The notes beneath the pieces are model-generated. The model ran no database searches and was not told where the DNA came from. It saw only the letters and a program-made list of their open reading frames with translations. Source: Terana coerulea (taxonomy: Eukaryota; Basidiomycota; Agaricomycetes; Polyporales; Phanerochaetaceae). Taken from it: a stretch of DNA of 64,000 bases. Shown in pieces: positions 1-16,088 of this stretch. Position numbers and translations under genes: made by a program. How positions within the stretch are numbered: position 1 is the first letter of the stretch; the number at the start of each line of letters is the position of its first letter. The DNA lies in contig JAKOGH010000736.1 in assembly GCA_024811115.1 (NCBI GenBank), positions 62,001 through 126,000 of the forward strand, written 5' to 3'.

Positions 1-2014
1 TGGTTCAGTTCTTGGTTCGGGGCATAGTGGCTATGCCTCAAACCGAGTTTAAACTAGTTCGAACCATAAACCATATAGATTCTATATAGTGTATTTATAC
101 TAGGATATGTAGAGAAAAGTATATAAACATACTTACTATAGCATGTCTGAACTATCTCATCATCTTTGTCCTTGTAAACTGAGCACCAATTGCTACTCTC
201 ACTGTGGAACCCAAAAGATAAATCCCGGGGATTTATGATGTAAACACATGGTGGTCTGAAATAAAATGGCCAGTATAAGTCACGTGCATTAATTACATGT
301 TCCTTTTTAGGAGATATATCCTTTAAATAAACGCGTAAATCTACCTGACTAACTCTATATCCTTCCTGATAACTCACAGAGCTTTACTCTGAGAATAAAT
401 CCCTCATATCTCGTAGCTTTTCTGTGGATTTATAATGGGCACATTACTTGTAAGCAACAAGATAAATTGACTAGATAAATATAAAAAACAAGTTGCACAT
501 GTATCCAGCATAAACTAAGTGGAGGTTTTCAGAATATGTCTGCGGGATTTATTGTGGCAATATATTCCACCTAACACAGTAAGAGATATTGAGGACGTAT
601 AGTTGACATAAGTAAGATAAAGAACACAGATATATTCATCATAAATCATGTACTGCATATCTTCAGGATAAATCCAGCAGGACCTTGAACACTTAAACAA
701 AGATGTCTGTGAAAGATAATAGTTAGTTGCATTCAATATAAGCCTTTTGACTATGAACACTAAACACACAATGCACATTGGTAGATTCACATACAATTGC
801 AAATCTAGTGAGAGCTATCAACTTTTATATACTTTGCACAATGGTGGCGTATTTGTAGAACTTCGTTGCCCAAGTTAACAACCCCAGCCAGATTACGCTG
901 TTTTGATGTTAGCTGTTAGCATAATAGTGAAAGTCCCTATGGGGCGTAAACATGTAAGTGCTTACCACGGTGTTGTGTTTTGTATGATGCAAACCTATGC
1001 TATATCACTGCTATTGTGCAATGTATGCAAAAGTTCTAGATAGTCCTTACTGGATTTGCAGTTGTATCTGAGTATACCAATGTGTGTACTAGTAAGTTCC
1101 TTGTCAGTAATCAAAAGTCTCATATTGAATGAGTTTATGTCTAGCTACTATATTCAGCAGACACCTATGTTTCTAAGTGTTCAAGGTCTTGCTGGACTTA
1201 TCCTGGAAATATGTGATATGTGATTTATAATGAATATATCTGCGTTCTTTATTTTGTTTATGTTAACTGTGTGTCCTTAATATCTCTCGCTGAGTTAGGT
1301 GGAATATATTGCCACAATAAATCCTGTGGATGTATTCTGAAGACCTCTGTTTATTTCATGCTGGATACATGTACGACTTGTTTTGTATTTGTCTAAGGAA
1401 TTTATCTTGTTGCTTGCAAGTAATGTGCCCATTATAAATCCACGAACGGCTATAAGAGATACAAAGGATTTATTGTCAGAATAAAGCTCTGTGAGTTATT
1501 GAGGAAAGATACAGAGTTAGGTGCGCAGATTTATATGTTCATTAAAGTTGTATATCTTCTGAAATGGAATATTTAATCAATCTGTGTGACTTATGCTGGC
1601 CATTTTGTTTCAGACTCCTACGTGTTGACATAATACATCCTCAGGATTTATCTCTTGGGTTCGCAGTGTCTGCTTATATTCTGGTGCATACTTGATGTAA
1701 TCAATAGTAGCCGAAAATAGTAGCTAGCAGCTTCTGTCAGGCATTAAGCTTCAAAACACCATAATGTAAGGCTTTTGCACTGTACAAACCCTTCTGAGTA
1801 CTAACATGTAACTCTACTATAATCTACCATTGCAATCATACTGATTTGATATAGTCAAGCTGATATATACATAGTTCAAACCCTGAACTAAACTAACTAA
1901 ACCAGTTCATGCTAATTTAGTTTGGTTCGGCTCTGGCTGCTGAACACTTGGTTCTAGTTCTGGTTCTGCCAAAAATGGGCCCAAACCAAACTGAAATGAA
2001 CTTCGGCAACACTA
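1..2014. mobile_element. hAT-like DNA transposon, left end outside window
   Basis: The right terminus at 2014, read inward on the minus strand, begins TAGTGTTGCCGAAGTTC. This resembles the ends of the hAT-like element at 54299-55428 (TAGTATTGCCG... and TAATGTCGCTG...). Short GGTTC/GAACC motifs cluster near 1-60 and 1870-1985, like subterminal transposase-binding repeats. Most of the interior is an AT-rich inverted repeat. I see no transposase reading frame, so it is probably non-autonomous. The left terminus and target duplication lie outside the window, so the superfamily rests on end similarity only. Confidence 0.5.
186..1690. repeat. long imperfect palindrome (two ~650 bp arms)
   Basis: The arm at about 186-845 matches the reverse complement of about 1010-1690 at roughly 80 percent by eye. 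Shared blocks include GGATTTATTGTGGCAATATA, GATTTATAATGGGCACATTA and CATGTATCCAGCAT. About 165 bp separates the arms. A transcript through it would fold into a long hairpin. It lies inside the hAT-like element that ends at 2014. Confidence 0.8.
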
Positions 2015-2200
2015 CACTTTGGCAAGAAAAAAGTCTTTGAACTGTAGTTTTAAAGTAATGGTAACAATTTATTGCAGGCTTTTGAAGTGAATTTGGTTAT
2101 AAGTCATTCCAAATTGCTTAAAGCCATGAAAATAAATACACTGAGCACTTGTGGATTTAAGTTGTGGTTTGCAGTCATGCATTGAATTTTAAGCTAAGGA

Positions 2201-4775
2201 CTACGTCAGAAAACCACCCGGGTAGGATTATATGTACTTATCAGCGAATATAATGTTCATATTGCCCCGAAATGCTCTGAGGGGTTTATGAGGTATTATA
2301 AGACCGTCAGCAGAATCACATTGAGTCATAATCACCGGGTATTGAGATTATAATAGGACTAGGAAGTGATTATGGGTGCTCATAAGTGTCCTCAGCAGGA
2401 TTATGAGCGATTTCGGTGATTATGAGCGAAGATAAGATAAGCCTGACTCGGAAGGAAAAGGTGATCCGCTTCGGCGCTCCGAGCTACTTCGTCACCTGCC
2501 ACTGTAACTTTGCTGTGGATTCCTCTTATACGGTAAGCCAGCTGTTGTCCCCGAGGCACCCCGTGATTCGAACCAATGGCATTTTAATATAACTGAACGT
2601 GCTACGGTGTTCCGACGCTGATACCGGTAGACTACGAAGGCTTAGTGGCTTTAGTTGCATGTCCGGTGTTACATGCGCGTTATCTTGGCGCTTAGGGGAC
2701 TAAGCACTGTCTTGTCCGCTCCTCCATCTCGAACACCTCTGGGCCTGCACCCTCGCTCTTTAAAGGTTCAGTTGACTACGTGGAAATGCTGTGAATGTAT
2801 GTGAGCATGACCTGGTAGCTTTTCATTATATCTTGGCTACACAGTGTTTGGCCTGCGGGGTCATACACAGGTGATGCACGGTATCCGGGTGTTACTGCAG
2901 GGAATCGGCTCATGCTGCATGTCAGCGCAGGGGAGCTGCAGAGTACATGAAGCTAGCTTGCTGCTGGAGCGCAGGCGCAGCTGACTGCATGATCCTTTGT
3001 AGAGGGAACGTGGCACGAGAGCAATGGCTCTTCAACGTCAACATTCAAGTTTGTGACCGCCGTGGTGGTTGGAGCGCGCGTCCACATCCCATGTACATCG
3101 CCATGCTTATTACGACGCTACGCTGCGCGAACGACAACTTCCTCATCCCCAATACTGCATTACGCTTATAGGATGATTGGGCAGCGCTCAACTTTGCCTA
3201 CACATAGTAGGAGGCTCACAGTTCACGATGGAGTACACACTCAAGCCAACGAGTCGACGACAGACAAGCCGCACACGCATGAGCTTCTGTGGATTATGGG
3301 GAGCATAAACAAGGGCCAAGACAACAGGAGGGTCGGTACTTCTTTGGCAGAGGAGCAATCAACTGCGAGGTCTGCGCAAGAGTGAGGCCTGGCATACTGC
3401 GTCACGAGAGGTCAGCCTATATTCACTAGTTTCGCTATTTCTCAGTACGAGCGCCGCTGCCACTTCTCTTGCTTTGCGCTCCAGCCGTAAAGCGCAAGAC
3501 TTCGTGTGGATTGCTGATCTATTCTTCTGCGCAGAATACCACTTCCTGCAGTCCCTACACTGCCAGTCTTGCAGATAATTCGAGTGCCCGCCTGTCAATC
3601 GATCATCTCGCATCTCGTTCTGAGTCTTTCGTGTTGCTCGAACACTGCTTTGAGTTTTGCGGGGCATTGCGCGGTGACGGCGTGGTACTAGTCTCGTGAC
3701 CAGCCTCTCCAATGACCCAATTTAGACATTGGATCAGGAGAGTCTGGTGCCCGCCCAACGGCGGACGGGGGGTTTGCGTTCGTCCATTTCTCGGCGAGCG
3801 CTTAGCTCCCTCGAGACTCGAGGTTCGACTCCCTGTGTCACACTATTGTAGCACATACTCAGGAGATGTAATATCAATACTTGAACATTGTTTTATGATT
3901 TATAAAAATTAATAACAATTTTTGTGCTCGCTGAGCCTCTTAAACGGACACACAAATAAATGCGATAGAAACAGGTCCAGCAGATAGGTTATGCGGCGGA
4001 ACATGCTTCTGGGGCATTGCTTACGGCCTTATCTCACACAGTCTTGGTACTGAAGGCTAACTGTGTGCATTTTGTGATATTCCATCAAGTGGAAACTATA
4101 GGACTGCTCGGGCTGGGCAGTGTTGCTCAGCCTACTGAGCGGTGACACTGCGCCGCAAGTTATAACCGCGCCGTCGCCCAATCTATTCCGCAAAAATTGT
4201 TACAAATGTTAAATATACAGTCTCAGTGTGGCCATACATTTATGTGGTACTATAGTCAAACGTAGACGGAGGGAGTCGAACCTCGAGTCTCGAGGGAGCT
4301 AAGCGCTCGCCGAGAAATGGACGAACGCAAACCCCCCGTCCGCCGTTGGGCGGGCACCAGACTCTCCTGATCCAATGTCTAAATTGGGTCATTGGAGAGG
4401 CTGGTCACGAGACTAGCGTGGTACATAGCGTGGCGAAGAGGCAAGGCTGCTCGCGAGTTGCAGCAAGCGCTCGATGCGCCCGGCCTCGAGTCTTCGCGGC
4501 GACGAGGATTGCAAGCACCGGTAACTCATCATATTCACATCTAGGTAGGTATATACATACTCATAACTGTGCCAGGCACCGTTATGCACACTCATAATGG
4601 TGCTCAGTGGCATTATCATCCCTCATAGTCACACCACCAGGCATATAATCACTCATAATCATGGTCGCCGAGGTTTATTTGTGCGTATCTACACTTTTAA
4701 TGCGCCCCGCCGCGGGTTATAATCTTCATATAGTTCGAAAGTGCTTATAATCCAACCCTGATTTTCCTGACGTAG
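2201..4775. mobile_element. possible TIR element with GATTATGAG subterminal repeats
   Basis: The left edge reads CTACGTCAGAAAACCACCC and the inverted right edge reads CTACGTCAGGAAAATCAGG. Both flanks then carry many copies of a GATTATGAG/CTCATAATC-like motif (2300-2450 and 4550-4680). The target duplication is not convincing (gctaagga against cataagaa). The interior has no recognisable gene and contains the younger element at 3689-4415. It could be an old non-autonomous DNA transposon or two unrelated repeats. Confidence 0.35.
3689..4415. mobile_element. Mutator-like MITE with identical 146-bp TIRs
   Basis: Positions 3689-3834 and the reverse complement of 4270-4415 look identical base for base. 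The element is flanked by a perfect 9-bp direct repeat, gcgtggtac, at 3680-3688 and 4416-4424. Long TIRs plus a 9-bp duplication are hallmarks of Mutator-like elements. Termini read TAGTCTCG...CGAGACTA, as in the elements at 51450-54082 and 56166-57120. The 435-bp AT-richer core has no ORF of note. The inner end of each TIR holds a Pol III B-box-like GGTTCGACTCCC. Identity of the TIRs implies recent insertion. Confidence 0.85.
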
Positions 4776-4829
4776 CATAAGAAGTGAAATCCCGCGTAAC
4801 AATAATATAAGTTGCTATGTCGCTCCTTT

Positions 4830-5371
4830 TGCACCTTCATGCGGATCCCTATGCAGTGAACGAGAGGAAGTACTTACATCTCTTCCGGTCCATACGACTT
4901 CCCTGAGCCAAAACCGTGCTACCATGGTCGGCATGGGGATCCGGGACCATGTCTTTGGATTGCAACCCGGAGAGCGTCTGTAACTCACGGCTGCTGAATA
5001 TAGAAGAGATAAACATGCCTGAGGGTACGAAAGAGGTCGCTGTGGTGTACGATTTTGACTCGGTGCCAGCCTTCTCGCGAGATATGTTCGGGTCAGGCGC
5101 AAACGTCGAGAAAATTGCCTCTTCCATTTGCGTGCCGAAGAAGATGGGAGGCTTCGAAGGTTGGTGGGATAGAGACGTAACCGCCGCGGCTCCGTGCCGT
5201 CGCATAGTTTCCGATATTACCCTGAAAGACGAGGACAACGTCGCTCTCTATGAAGATGGGTTGCTCGTCTGGCAGGACAAAGACCCTAAGTACGTTTTCT
5301 GGCATCTTTCGTTTTGTCGTGCATAATTGGAATGCCTTTTCCTTTTCAGAATGACGGCAATGTACTTCTAG
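4830..5371 (+). pseudogene. truncated F-box family gene, 3' remnant
   Basis: The reading frame at about 4907-5288 carries the C-terminal signature of the F-box paralogues at 31-38 kb: a PW-x-x-WG start, a V-V-Y-D-F segment (VIHDF in paralogues) and CRRIVSDIT (YRRIVSEI). A likely intron (GTACGT at 5289, ending TTTTCAG at 5350) precedes a 7-codon last exon ending TAG at 5371. That matches the paralogues, which end in a tiny exon coding RYWSL. The F-box and middle are missing, and a TGA at 4904 closes the frame upstream. The remnant begins right after the repeat ending at 4775, so a transposon may have cut it. Confidence 0.6.
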
Positions 5372-5937
5372 TCCGAGTGCTGGGACTATCTATTACTGCT
5401 TTACATTGCCATCATCTGTATATGGAAGGTTACAGGGTTGTGGCGTTCGGCAGCAATCCGGATGAATATTGTATCAATTGCGATTCTACTCTGCCCAAGT
5501 TATCAATTCCGTCCGAACGTGCGATCCTACAGTTGCCCAAGTGCTCGGTAAACAACAAGCAACTCCACGTTGAAACGTTGAAGTCCGAAGGTAAGCTCAA
5601 GTAAGTATATAGTGAGTCACGATATGCACACTCAAAACAGTCAGCAGCCTCCGACTCGAACCTAGGCTGGGGTAAAACTTCGCTGTGATTGCCAAGGTGC
5701 ATAGACGCAAAAGCAATCGAAGGGTCCCAAACGATACCTAGCATACAACAACAACAAGCAGTAAAGTTTACGTTAAGAGTGAGCATTGCTTGAGCATGGT
5801 AGATCCTCCCGGGATGGCACCGTTGCTCATGCGCTGGTCTGAGGTTGTTGCGTCTGTTTTGCCGCGAGTCGTCTGTTCAGCAATTAGGAGCGCGTCAATA
5901 ACGCGAAGCAGAATCACTCTGTGGCACGAATGAACAC
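5372..5937. other. intergenic, no gene seen
   Basis: An ORF at 5314-5604 partly overlaps the F-box remnant, but it has no recognisable features and poor codon bias. A B-box-like motif on the minus strand near 5648 lacks a pairing T-arm and is not called a tRNA. Otherwise I see nothing but the 3' flank of the CUE gene. Confidence 0.5.
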
Positions 5938-6702
5938 TCACTCGCGGGCGGCGAGGACCATCCTAGCCTTCCTTTCACGTAGGCTGGCTTCACGCTTGTC
6001 TGGAGCCTCCTCCCATTTGTGTAGAGGTGCAACATCGGTAGGGGCATTAGGATCTGACAGACGCTCCTTTAGATGGAAGCGTTCGATCAAGTTCTCCTTG
6101 GGTTGCGTCGCAGAGGAGGATGCAGTAGGTGCAGGATTTGCGTTTGCAGCAGCCCGCTGTGGCTCATTAGGAATTGCTCGCTGGTATATTCTGAAGTATG
6201 CTGGTGGCGGCTGAAAGTGCGTAAGATCTGTCGAGCTAAGCTGATGTAACTGGAGGACGTACTGCTGGTAGGAAGCCACGTTCGAGGATTTTGTTCGATG
6301 TTAGTTGCACGCTGCCTGTGCGGAGCAAATCATAGCGGATGTTGTCACTAATTCCAGCAACGGTGAATTTCCTGGTGATGCGCAAGTAAACTCGATACTT
6401 GCCTCGGGATGTCAGGGAACATGGAGTGAACGGCTTCGACCTGCGTGCGGCATTACTGGAACCGCTTCCGTAATTAGGGGTGTAGGACTTGCCTGTTCTA
6501 CCGTTACAGTCTTCGGTTTGAATCCGAGTATTGTGGTCGGAGAGTTCGGGTCCGCTGCAGAGTCCTTGCCTATGTCATCGGACCATGCGAGGTCAACGTA
6601 CGGCACCGCACTAACGTCTGGATAGCTCTCACCGGAAGTTGCCCAGCGAACCACAAAGACAATCACCGCAAAAGCAACGAGTACATTAACGACCTCGCCC
6701 AT
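5938..6702 (-). CDS. Cue1-like CUE-domain protein of ER-associated degradation
   Basis: Four exons (6702-6493, 6440-6403, 6347-6263, 6210-5938) give 201 residues. The start is followed by one N-terminal membrane segment (VNVLVAFAVIVFVVRW). A CUE domain follows, with the diagnostic MFPDIP motif and a DLLRTGSVQLT...LERGFL helix. A conserved tail runs ENLIERFHL...KREASLRERKA...LAAR. In yeast, Cue1 anchors the ubiquitin-conjugating enzyme Ubc7 at the ER and activates it. Introns 1 and 2 use GC-AG sites (GCAAGT...AG), which restore the CUE frame exactly; intron 3 is GT-AG. It is transcribed divergently from the UBX gene at 6955, another ERAD factor. Function is inferred from domain order and tail motif. 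Confidence 0.82.
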
Positions 6703-6954
6703 GAGTGTTATAAGGAGTTGGGAGGGAATGGTGTGGTGGTGAGGGCGAAGGCACGCGCTTCAAGTGACGCGGAAGGGGGTTTTGAGAGGGGTATTGTAGT
6801 TAAGCCTTATCTTCTGCCACTTTAGGGTTATCAAGTAAATAACTATATGTCTGCCTCTGCACAGGCCGACCTCTAACCACGCATTCACGACACATGCAAG
6901 CAGCAATACACTGACCTGTCTCCCTCCCACTCCCTCACTAATTCTCACTTCTTC
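6703..6954. promoter_or_regulatory. shared divergent promoter of two ERAD genes
   Basis: Only 252 bp separates the start codons of the CUE gene (minus) and the UBX gene (plus), so both must be driven from here. I see no clear TATA box or unfolded-protein-response element. Co-regulation is an inference from spacing and shared pathway. Confidence 0.5.
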
Positions 6955-9298
6955 ATGGATTACGACGCTCTCTCGACTAGTCAAAAAGAGGCTGTGGATC
7001 AGCTGCAGGCTCTCACTAATGGTGGCGACAGAGACGTCGCAATAAGCGTGCTGGGCAGCGTGGAATGGGATGTTCAGGTGAGCTTTGCTTTCGATGGAAC
7101 AGTATTCCAACATCATCCTCAAGGAGATATGCTGCTGCTGGGTTATATTCATGGGAAGTAGAGACGGTTCCGAGGGTAGGCTATGGAGCAAACTCTCAGC
7201 ACACCAATTGCCAGCTGTGAACTGAGGGAGGTCTCATAGTCAGGCCCGGACTTCTCATTCCATGCACGTCGCCTAGGATAAACCTTGGCATGTGTTACGC
7301 TTGTGTAGTCCGTGACCTGGCCTAAATTCGACTGCTTACATGTGGTTCCAGCGCGCTGCAGATGTAATATTCTCAGATACCAATCCATCCCCTCCTTTAT
7401 CCATTTCACGAAGCAATGAAGCGTTCAGGTCTCAAGAGCAGAGCTCATCTGCACCCATTGAGCCTTTCGACATCGATGATTCGGAGCAGCAGGGACTATT
7501 ACGCGGTCGGTCAACTGGTCGACACTTCAACCGTGTGGTACGTCTATCCACTTGCATCGTACCAGGAGAAATGGTCACGCTCACTCCGTTATAGGCTGCA
7601 CCATCGCATTCTGCAATTTCACTCATAATCCGGCCCCTAAGGCTCATAATCGCGCTGCTGACGGTGCCGTACACCGTGATTCGCGCTATACTCCGCGCTC
7701 TTCATGTTCCTATACCCTCCCAGCCATCCCTCCAGCGTTCTCTATAACTGGACTTGGCTTAAGCTTTGGAGGCTCGCGTACCGGACTTGGACCTGCACCA
7801 ACAAGGGATCCAAAGACAGCCACAGAACGCTGGGTTCGAGGCCTCGAAGAGGAGACAGGCTGCTTCTGCTTCTCCAGAGCTCAGCCCACTGAAGGTGAAT
7901 CATCTGGAGTAGCGTCCGGATCCGCTACAGTTACGAACCGAAGGCAAGATGAAGATACCAATTCCCGCATTCTTCCTGATTTCTTCATCGGAAGCTATGA
8001 ATCCTTCGTTAGGGCTTGCGCCAAGGAGAATGAACCTCGGATTGGATGCATCGTCCTCGTCAGTGAGGAGCACGACGACGTGGCTACCTTCAAGCAGTGG
8101 GTAGTCAATCATAACGCATATCATTACTGGCAATTGATTTTGCGCATAGGACTACATTAACAGAGCCCGAGTTTGTTCGGCTCATGCACGACAACGACTT
8201 TTTAGTGTGGGGCGGTGACATTCGTGACCGTGATGCATGGAGTGGTGAGTGTCGGCAGACACCCGATGGCTGGTGGTTTAGCTGACTGTCCCATAGCTGC
8301 CCAGAAATTGCAAGCCACTACTTATCCCTTTGTGGCGTTCGTCGCACTGCAAGCTCGTCGTGGTTCTACGGCGGCTGGCGCTTCTCAGGCCCCTGCCCTG
8401 ACAGTTCTTTCGCGTCACCAAGGCCCAGCAGTCCCTCTGCATCAGCACCTACTGCCGCCCATACACTTGTCACGCATCTGAAAGAGCAACTGCTGCCCCG
8501 AGTATCTCCATATCTTACTCGCGTCCGCTCTCAAACCGCCGAAAGGGAAGCTGTGCTAGCTGTAGCCGCCAGAGAACGTGAGCGAGAGCGGAACTTGCGC
8601 GCTGAACAAGACCGGGCGTTCGAGGAGAGCGCGAGGCGTGACAGGGAAAAGATCGAGAGGCGTCGGGCGGACGAACGCGAGCTGCAGGAGGCGGCTCGCC
8701 TGCGTGCCGAGGAAGAGCAACGGGAACAGGAGGAGGCAAAGAAAGCAGAGGAAGCGAACGCGCGTTGGGCGGAGAAACGCATGGCGTGGCGAAGGTACGG
8801 CCGCAAGGCACTGCTGCCCCGCGAGCCAAGGCCCGGTGAGCAGGGTCGTGGCAGGACCGTGCGTGTTGCCGTCCGGATGCCTGATGGACGAAGGGCGGTG
8901 CGCTTCTTCGGTGAAGCGGACTCTCTGACGGCCGTCTACGCCTTCGTCGACACTATGTTCATTCCCGACATCAAGGAGTTTGCTCCTCTTCCGACCCCAC
9001 TACCCCGCCAGACGGCGAGGAGCCTGGAGAAATCGGTTTACTGCATGCCATGAAGAAGGCAGGCAAGAAGAACGGTGAATGGTTCGGCTTCAGGCTCGCT
9101 ATGGCCTATCCGCGGAAAGAGATGCACTGGGAGGCGGGGAAGAAGGTTGGCGACGTGGAGGGTCTCGGAGGTGGGCAGCTGGTGGTAGAACTACTCGAGG
9201 ACCCTGGGGTAGCCGCGAAAGCCCGCGCGAGCTTGGAGAGCCGTCGGTCGAGTAGGCGCGGTAGCGAGTCGGATGAGTATGAAACGGAGAGTGACTGA
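6955..9298 (+). CDS. UBXD8/FAF2-like UBA-UAS-UBX protein (Ucp10 type), three 1-nt frameshifts
   Basis: Exons: 6955-7077, 7352-7537, 7595-8096, 8150-8244, 8297-9298. Order: a UBA-like domain (LSTSQKEAVDQLQALTNGGD...), a linker, a hydrophobic hairpin for ER insertion (ISLIIRPLRLIIALLTVPY), a thioredoxin-like UAS domain (IGSYESFVRACAKEN, VSEEHDDVATFK, VWGGDIRDRDAW), a long charged coiled coil (about 8550-8790), and a UBX domain (TVRVAVRMPDG, AMKKAGKKNGEWFGFRLAMAYPR). Such proteins recruit Cdc48/p97 to the ER and lipid droplets. The frame slips by one base near 7742, 8428 and 8990; each needs one added base, and each side keeps family motifs. I favour sequence error over pseudogene. The first intron (274 bp) is unusually long for the window. 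Confidence 0.8.
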
Positions 9299-10032
9299 AA
9301 CTTGGGAACTTGTTGCATGGACTCGGATTTTCGCTCGTTTCTGCGGACGTTTAGCCTAGGTTTCTCGATACAAATAGCTTACAAGACTACCGTAATACAG
9401 GTTCTGCCTAGAGGCTACCATCACAGGTTAATATACTAATCAGGGGCTCAACATCCTGTTTGCGAAGTTAGCTTTGTGTAACTGCTGGCCGTCAGTTGGT
9501 ATAGTATAGTGAGGTATAGATGCCTGCAGACTAAATTCGACGATACAGCAAGTTCACGACTTGCCGGTGAGAAGCAGATGTGATTACGGCAAGTTGATCT
9601 AATCTTATCTAGTGAGATGGGAGTCAAGTGGAGGCGCCCATAATTCATTCTCTCTGGAGTCTCGAGTCTGTCTTCTGCGTCGCGCACGAGCAGAGAACCG
9701 CCACCCACGCTCTACAGCTCCCCAGGTATTGGGTACACCGCCATGTCAGCCTCTATCTTACACCAGACTATTTCAGGGAGTAAAACCAGAGTGTTACCTG
9801 GAGTTAGGTCGTAGCCGTTGTGGGGGTAGTACGACTGAAGGCTGGGACAGCGGGCGACACCCCGGTGAGTATTTAGCCAATTACGCTGGCAGTACGACGC
9901 TCATGGGACAGGACCACCGTCAGACCGAGAATATCGCACGTTCACGCCGTACTCCCGTCAGATCGGAGCGCTAACTTACCCCTGCCTCTCATAAAAGACG
10001 CGACGACAGCTTTCGCTCGCACACCGCCCGCC
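9299..10032. other. intergenic, AROM upstream region
   Basis: 734 bp between the UBX stop and the AROM start. Short ORFs here (9448-9708 minus, 9612-9974 plus) have no homology I recognise. No Gcn4-type TGACTCA site was found near the AROM start. Confidence 0.4.
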
Positions 10033-15125
<5,093 letters not shown>

Positions 15126-15337
15126 CTCTGAATGGGGAAAGTGATTTGCACTGATTGATGTATAACAGAATGTTCTTGCTTAGTCGGTATCGCCTAGCGA
15201 CATGAAATGTTCAACCATTCCGATCCGAGATTCGAGTATGCGTGTACTACATTTCCTAGGTATTGTACACGTTGTTCAGACCACACGACTGGAAAGTAAC
15301 AGCTTGAGCATTGGTGTGTACATTTCATTTTGGTATT

Positions 15338-16088
15338 CTACAAAGCCTCAACCAGCAGGTCGTATCCTTCCCGCTGCCGTCCTGTCTGGTCTGTCTTCTG
15401 ATGCAGACTGACTCGCACCTTTCTTCTCGCGAAAGCCGACTCATTCCACACGTTGATCAGACTCTGCACCTCCTCCATTGGAGTCTTGACAAACGCAGCG
15501 TCATACGCCCGTCCCCTGTTGCTTTGGAGCAGCGTAATCTTGGGCTGCGGGTTCGTCCCCCTGATGTTCAGCCCCTGCGAGCTCAGCCGCGCCGTGATGC
15601 CGAGGTCCTGCAGGAAGCGTATCCAATCCTTGGCCGCAATGCCGTGCCCCTCGAGCTCCTCACGCGGGTACAGGATGTGGAACCCGGCGGTGAGGCCCTG
15701 CTCGCGCGAGGGGATGCGGAACGGCGCGAACGAGTTGGACTTGATGCGCACGGGCGTCGGGCGTGGAGAAGCAGTCGGGCGGCGGGTCGAGCGGGAGGTG
15801 TGGCTCGGCGGGCACGGCGGCGGTCTGGGTGAAATCGGTGAAGCGCGGGCCGCCCGAGGCTGCCCAGGGCGGGAGAGGGTCCGACGCTTTCTTGGTGTAG
15901 GGCGGTGGTGCCTCTGCGGGAGGTGCAGAGTCAAAGGGATCTACAGAAGGGGCTGTGCCTGGTGGTTGAGTGGTTGTATCCGGTGGCGGACCAGGAGGAG
16001 GATTGTAAGTGGTAGCGGGTGGCGGACCGGCGGGTGGCTGGTACGAGGAGGCAGGAGGAGGTCCAGGCGGCGGTGCGTAGCTGGCCAT
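15338..16088 (-). CDS. proline-rich N-terminus with conserved C-terminal domain, function unknown
   Basis: The start at 16088 is followed by about 60 residues of PPPGPPPA-like low complexity. A frame slip near 15760 then leads into the second reading frame (to 15338). That frame holds a well-formed domain: SFAPFRIPSREQGL, LYPREELEGHGI, WIRFLQDLGI, AFVKTPMEEVQSLINVWNES. The two frames must be joined by one missing base near 15760. I do not recognise the domain. The proline-rich head suggests a cytoskeletal or trafficking adaptor, but that is only a guess. It converges with AROM, with 212 bp between the stops. Confidence 0.65.

Noticed and set aside
2560..2650. Minus-strand tRNA-like sequence (GGTTCGAATCAC)
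   Set aside because: The T-stem does not pair and no acceptor stem forms; at most a tRNA-derived relic.
5640..5700. Minus-strand B-box GGTTCGAGTC
   Set aside because: No cloverleaf and no A-box at proper distance.
7615..7665. CTCATAATC-like motifs resembling the repeats at 2.3 and 4.6 kb
   Set aside because: They encode the conserved membrane hairpin of the UBX protein (SLIIRPLRLIIALL), so the resemblance is chance.
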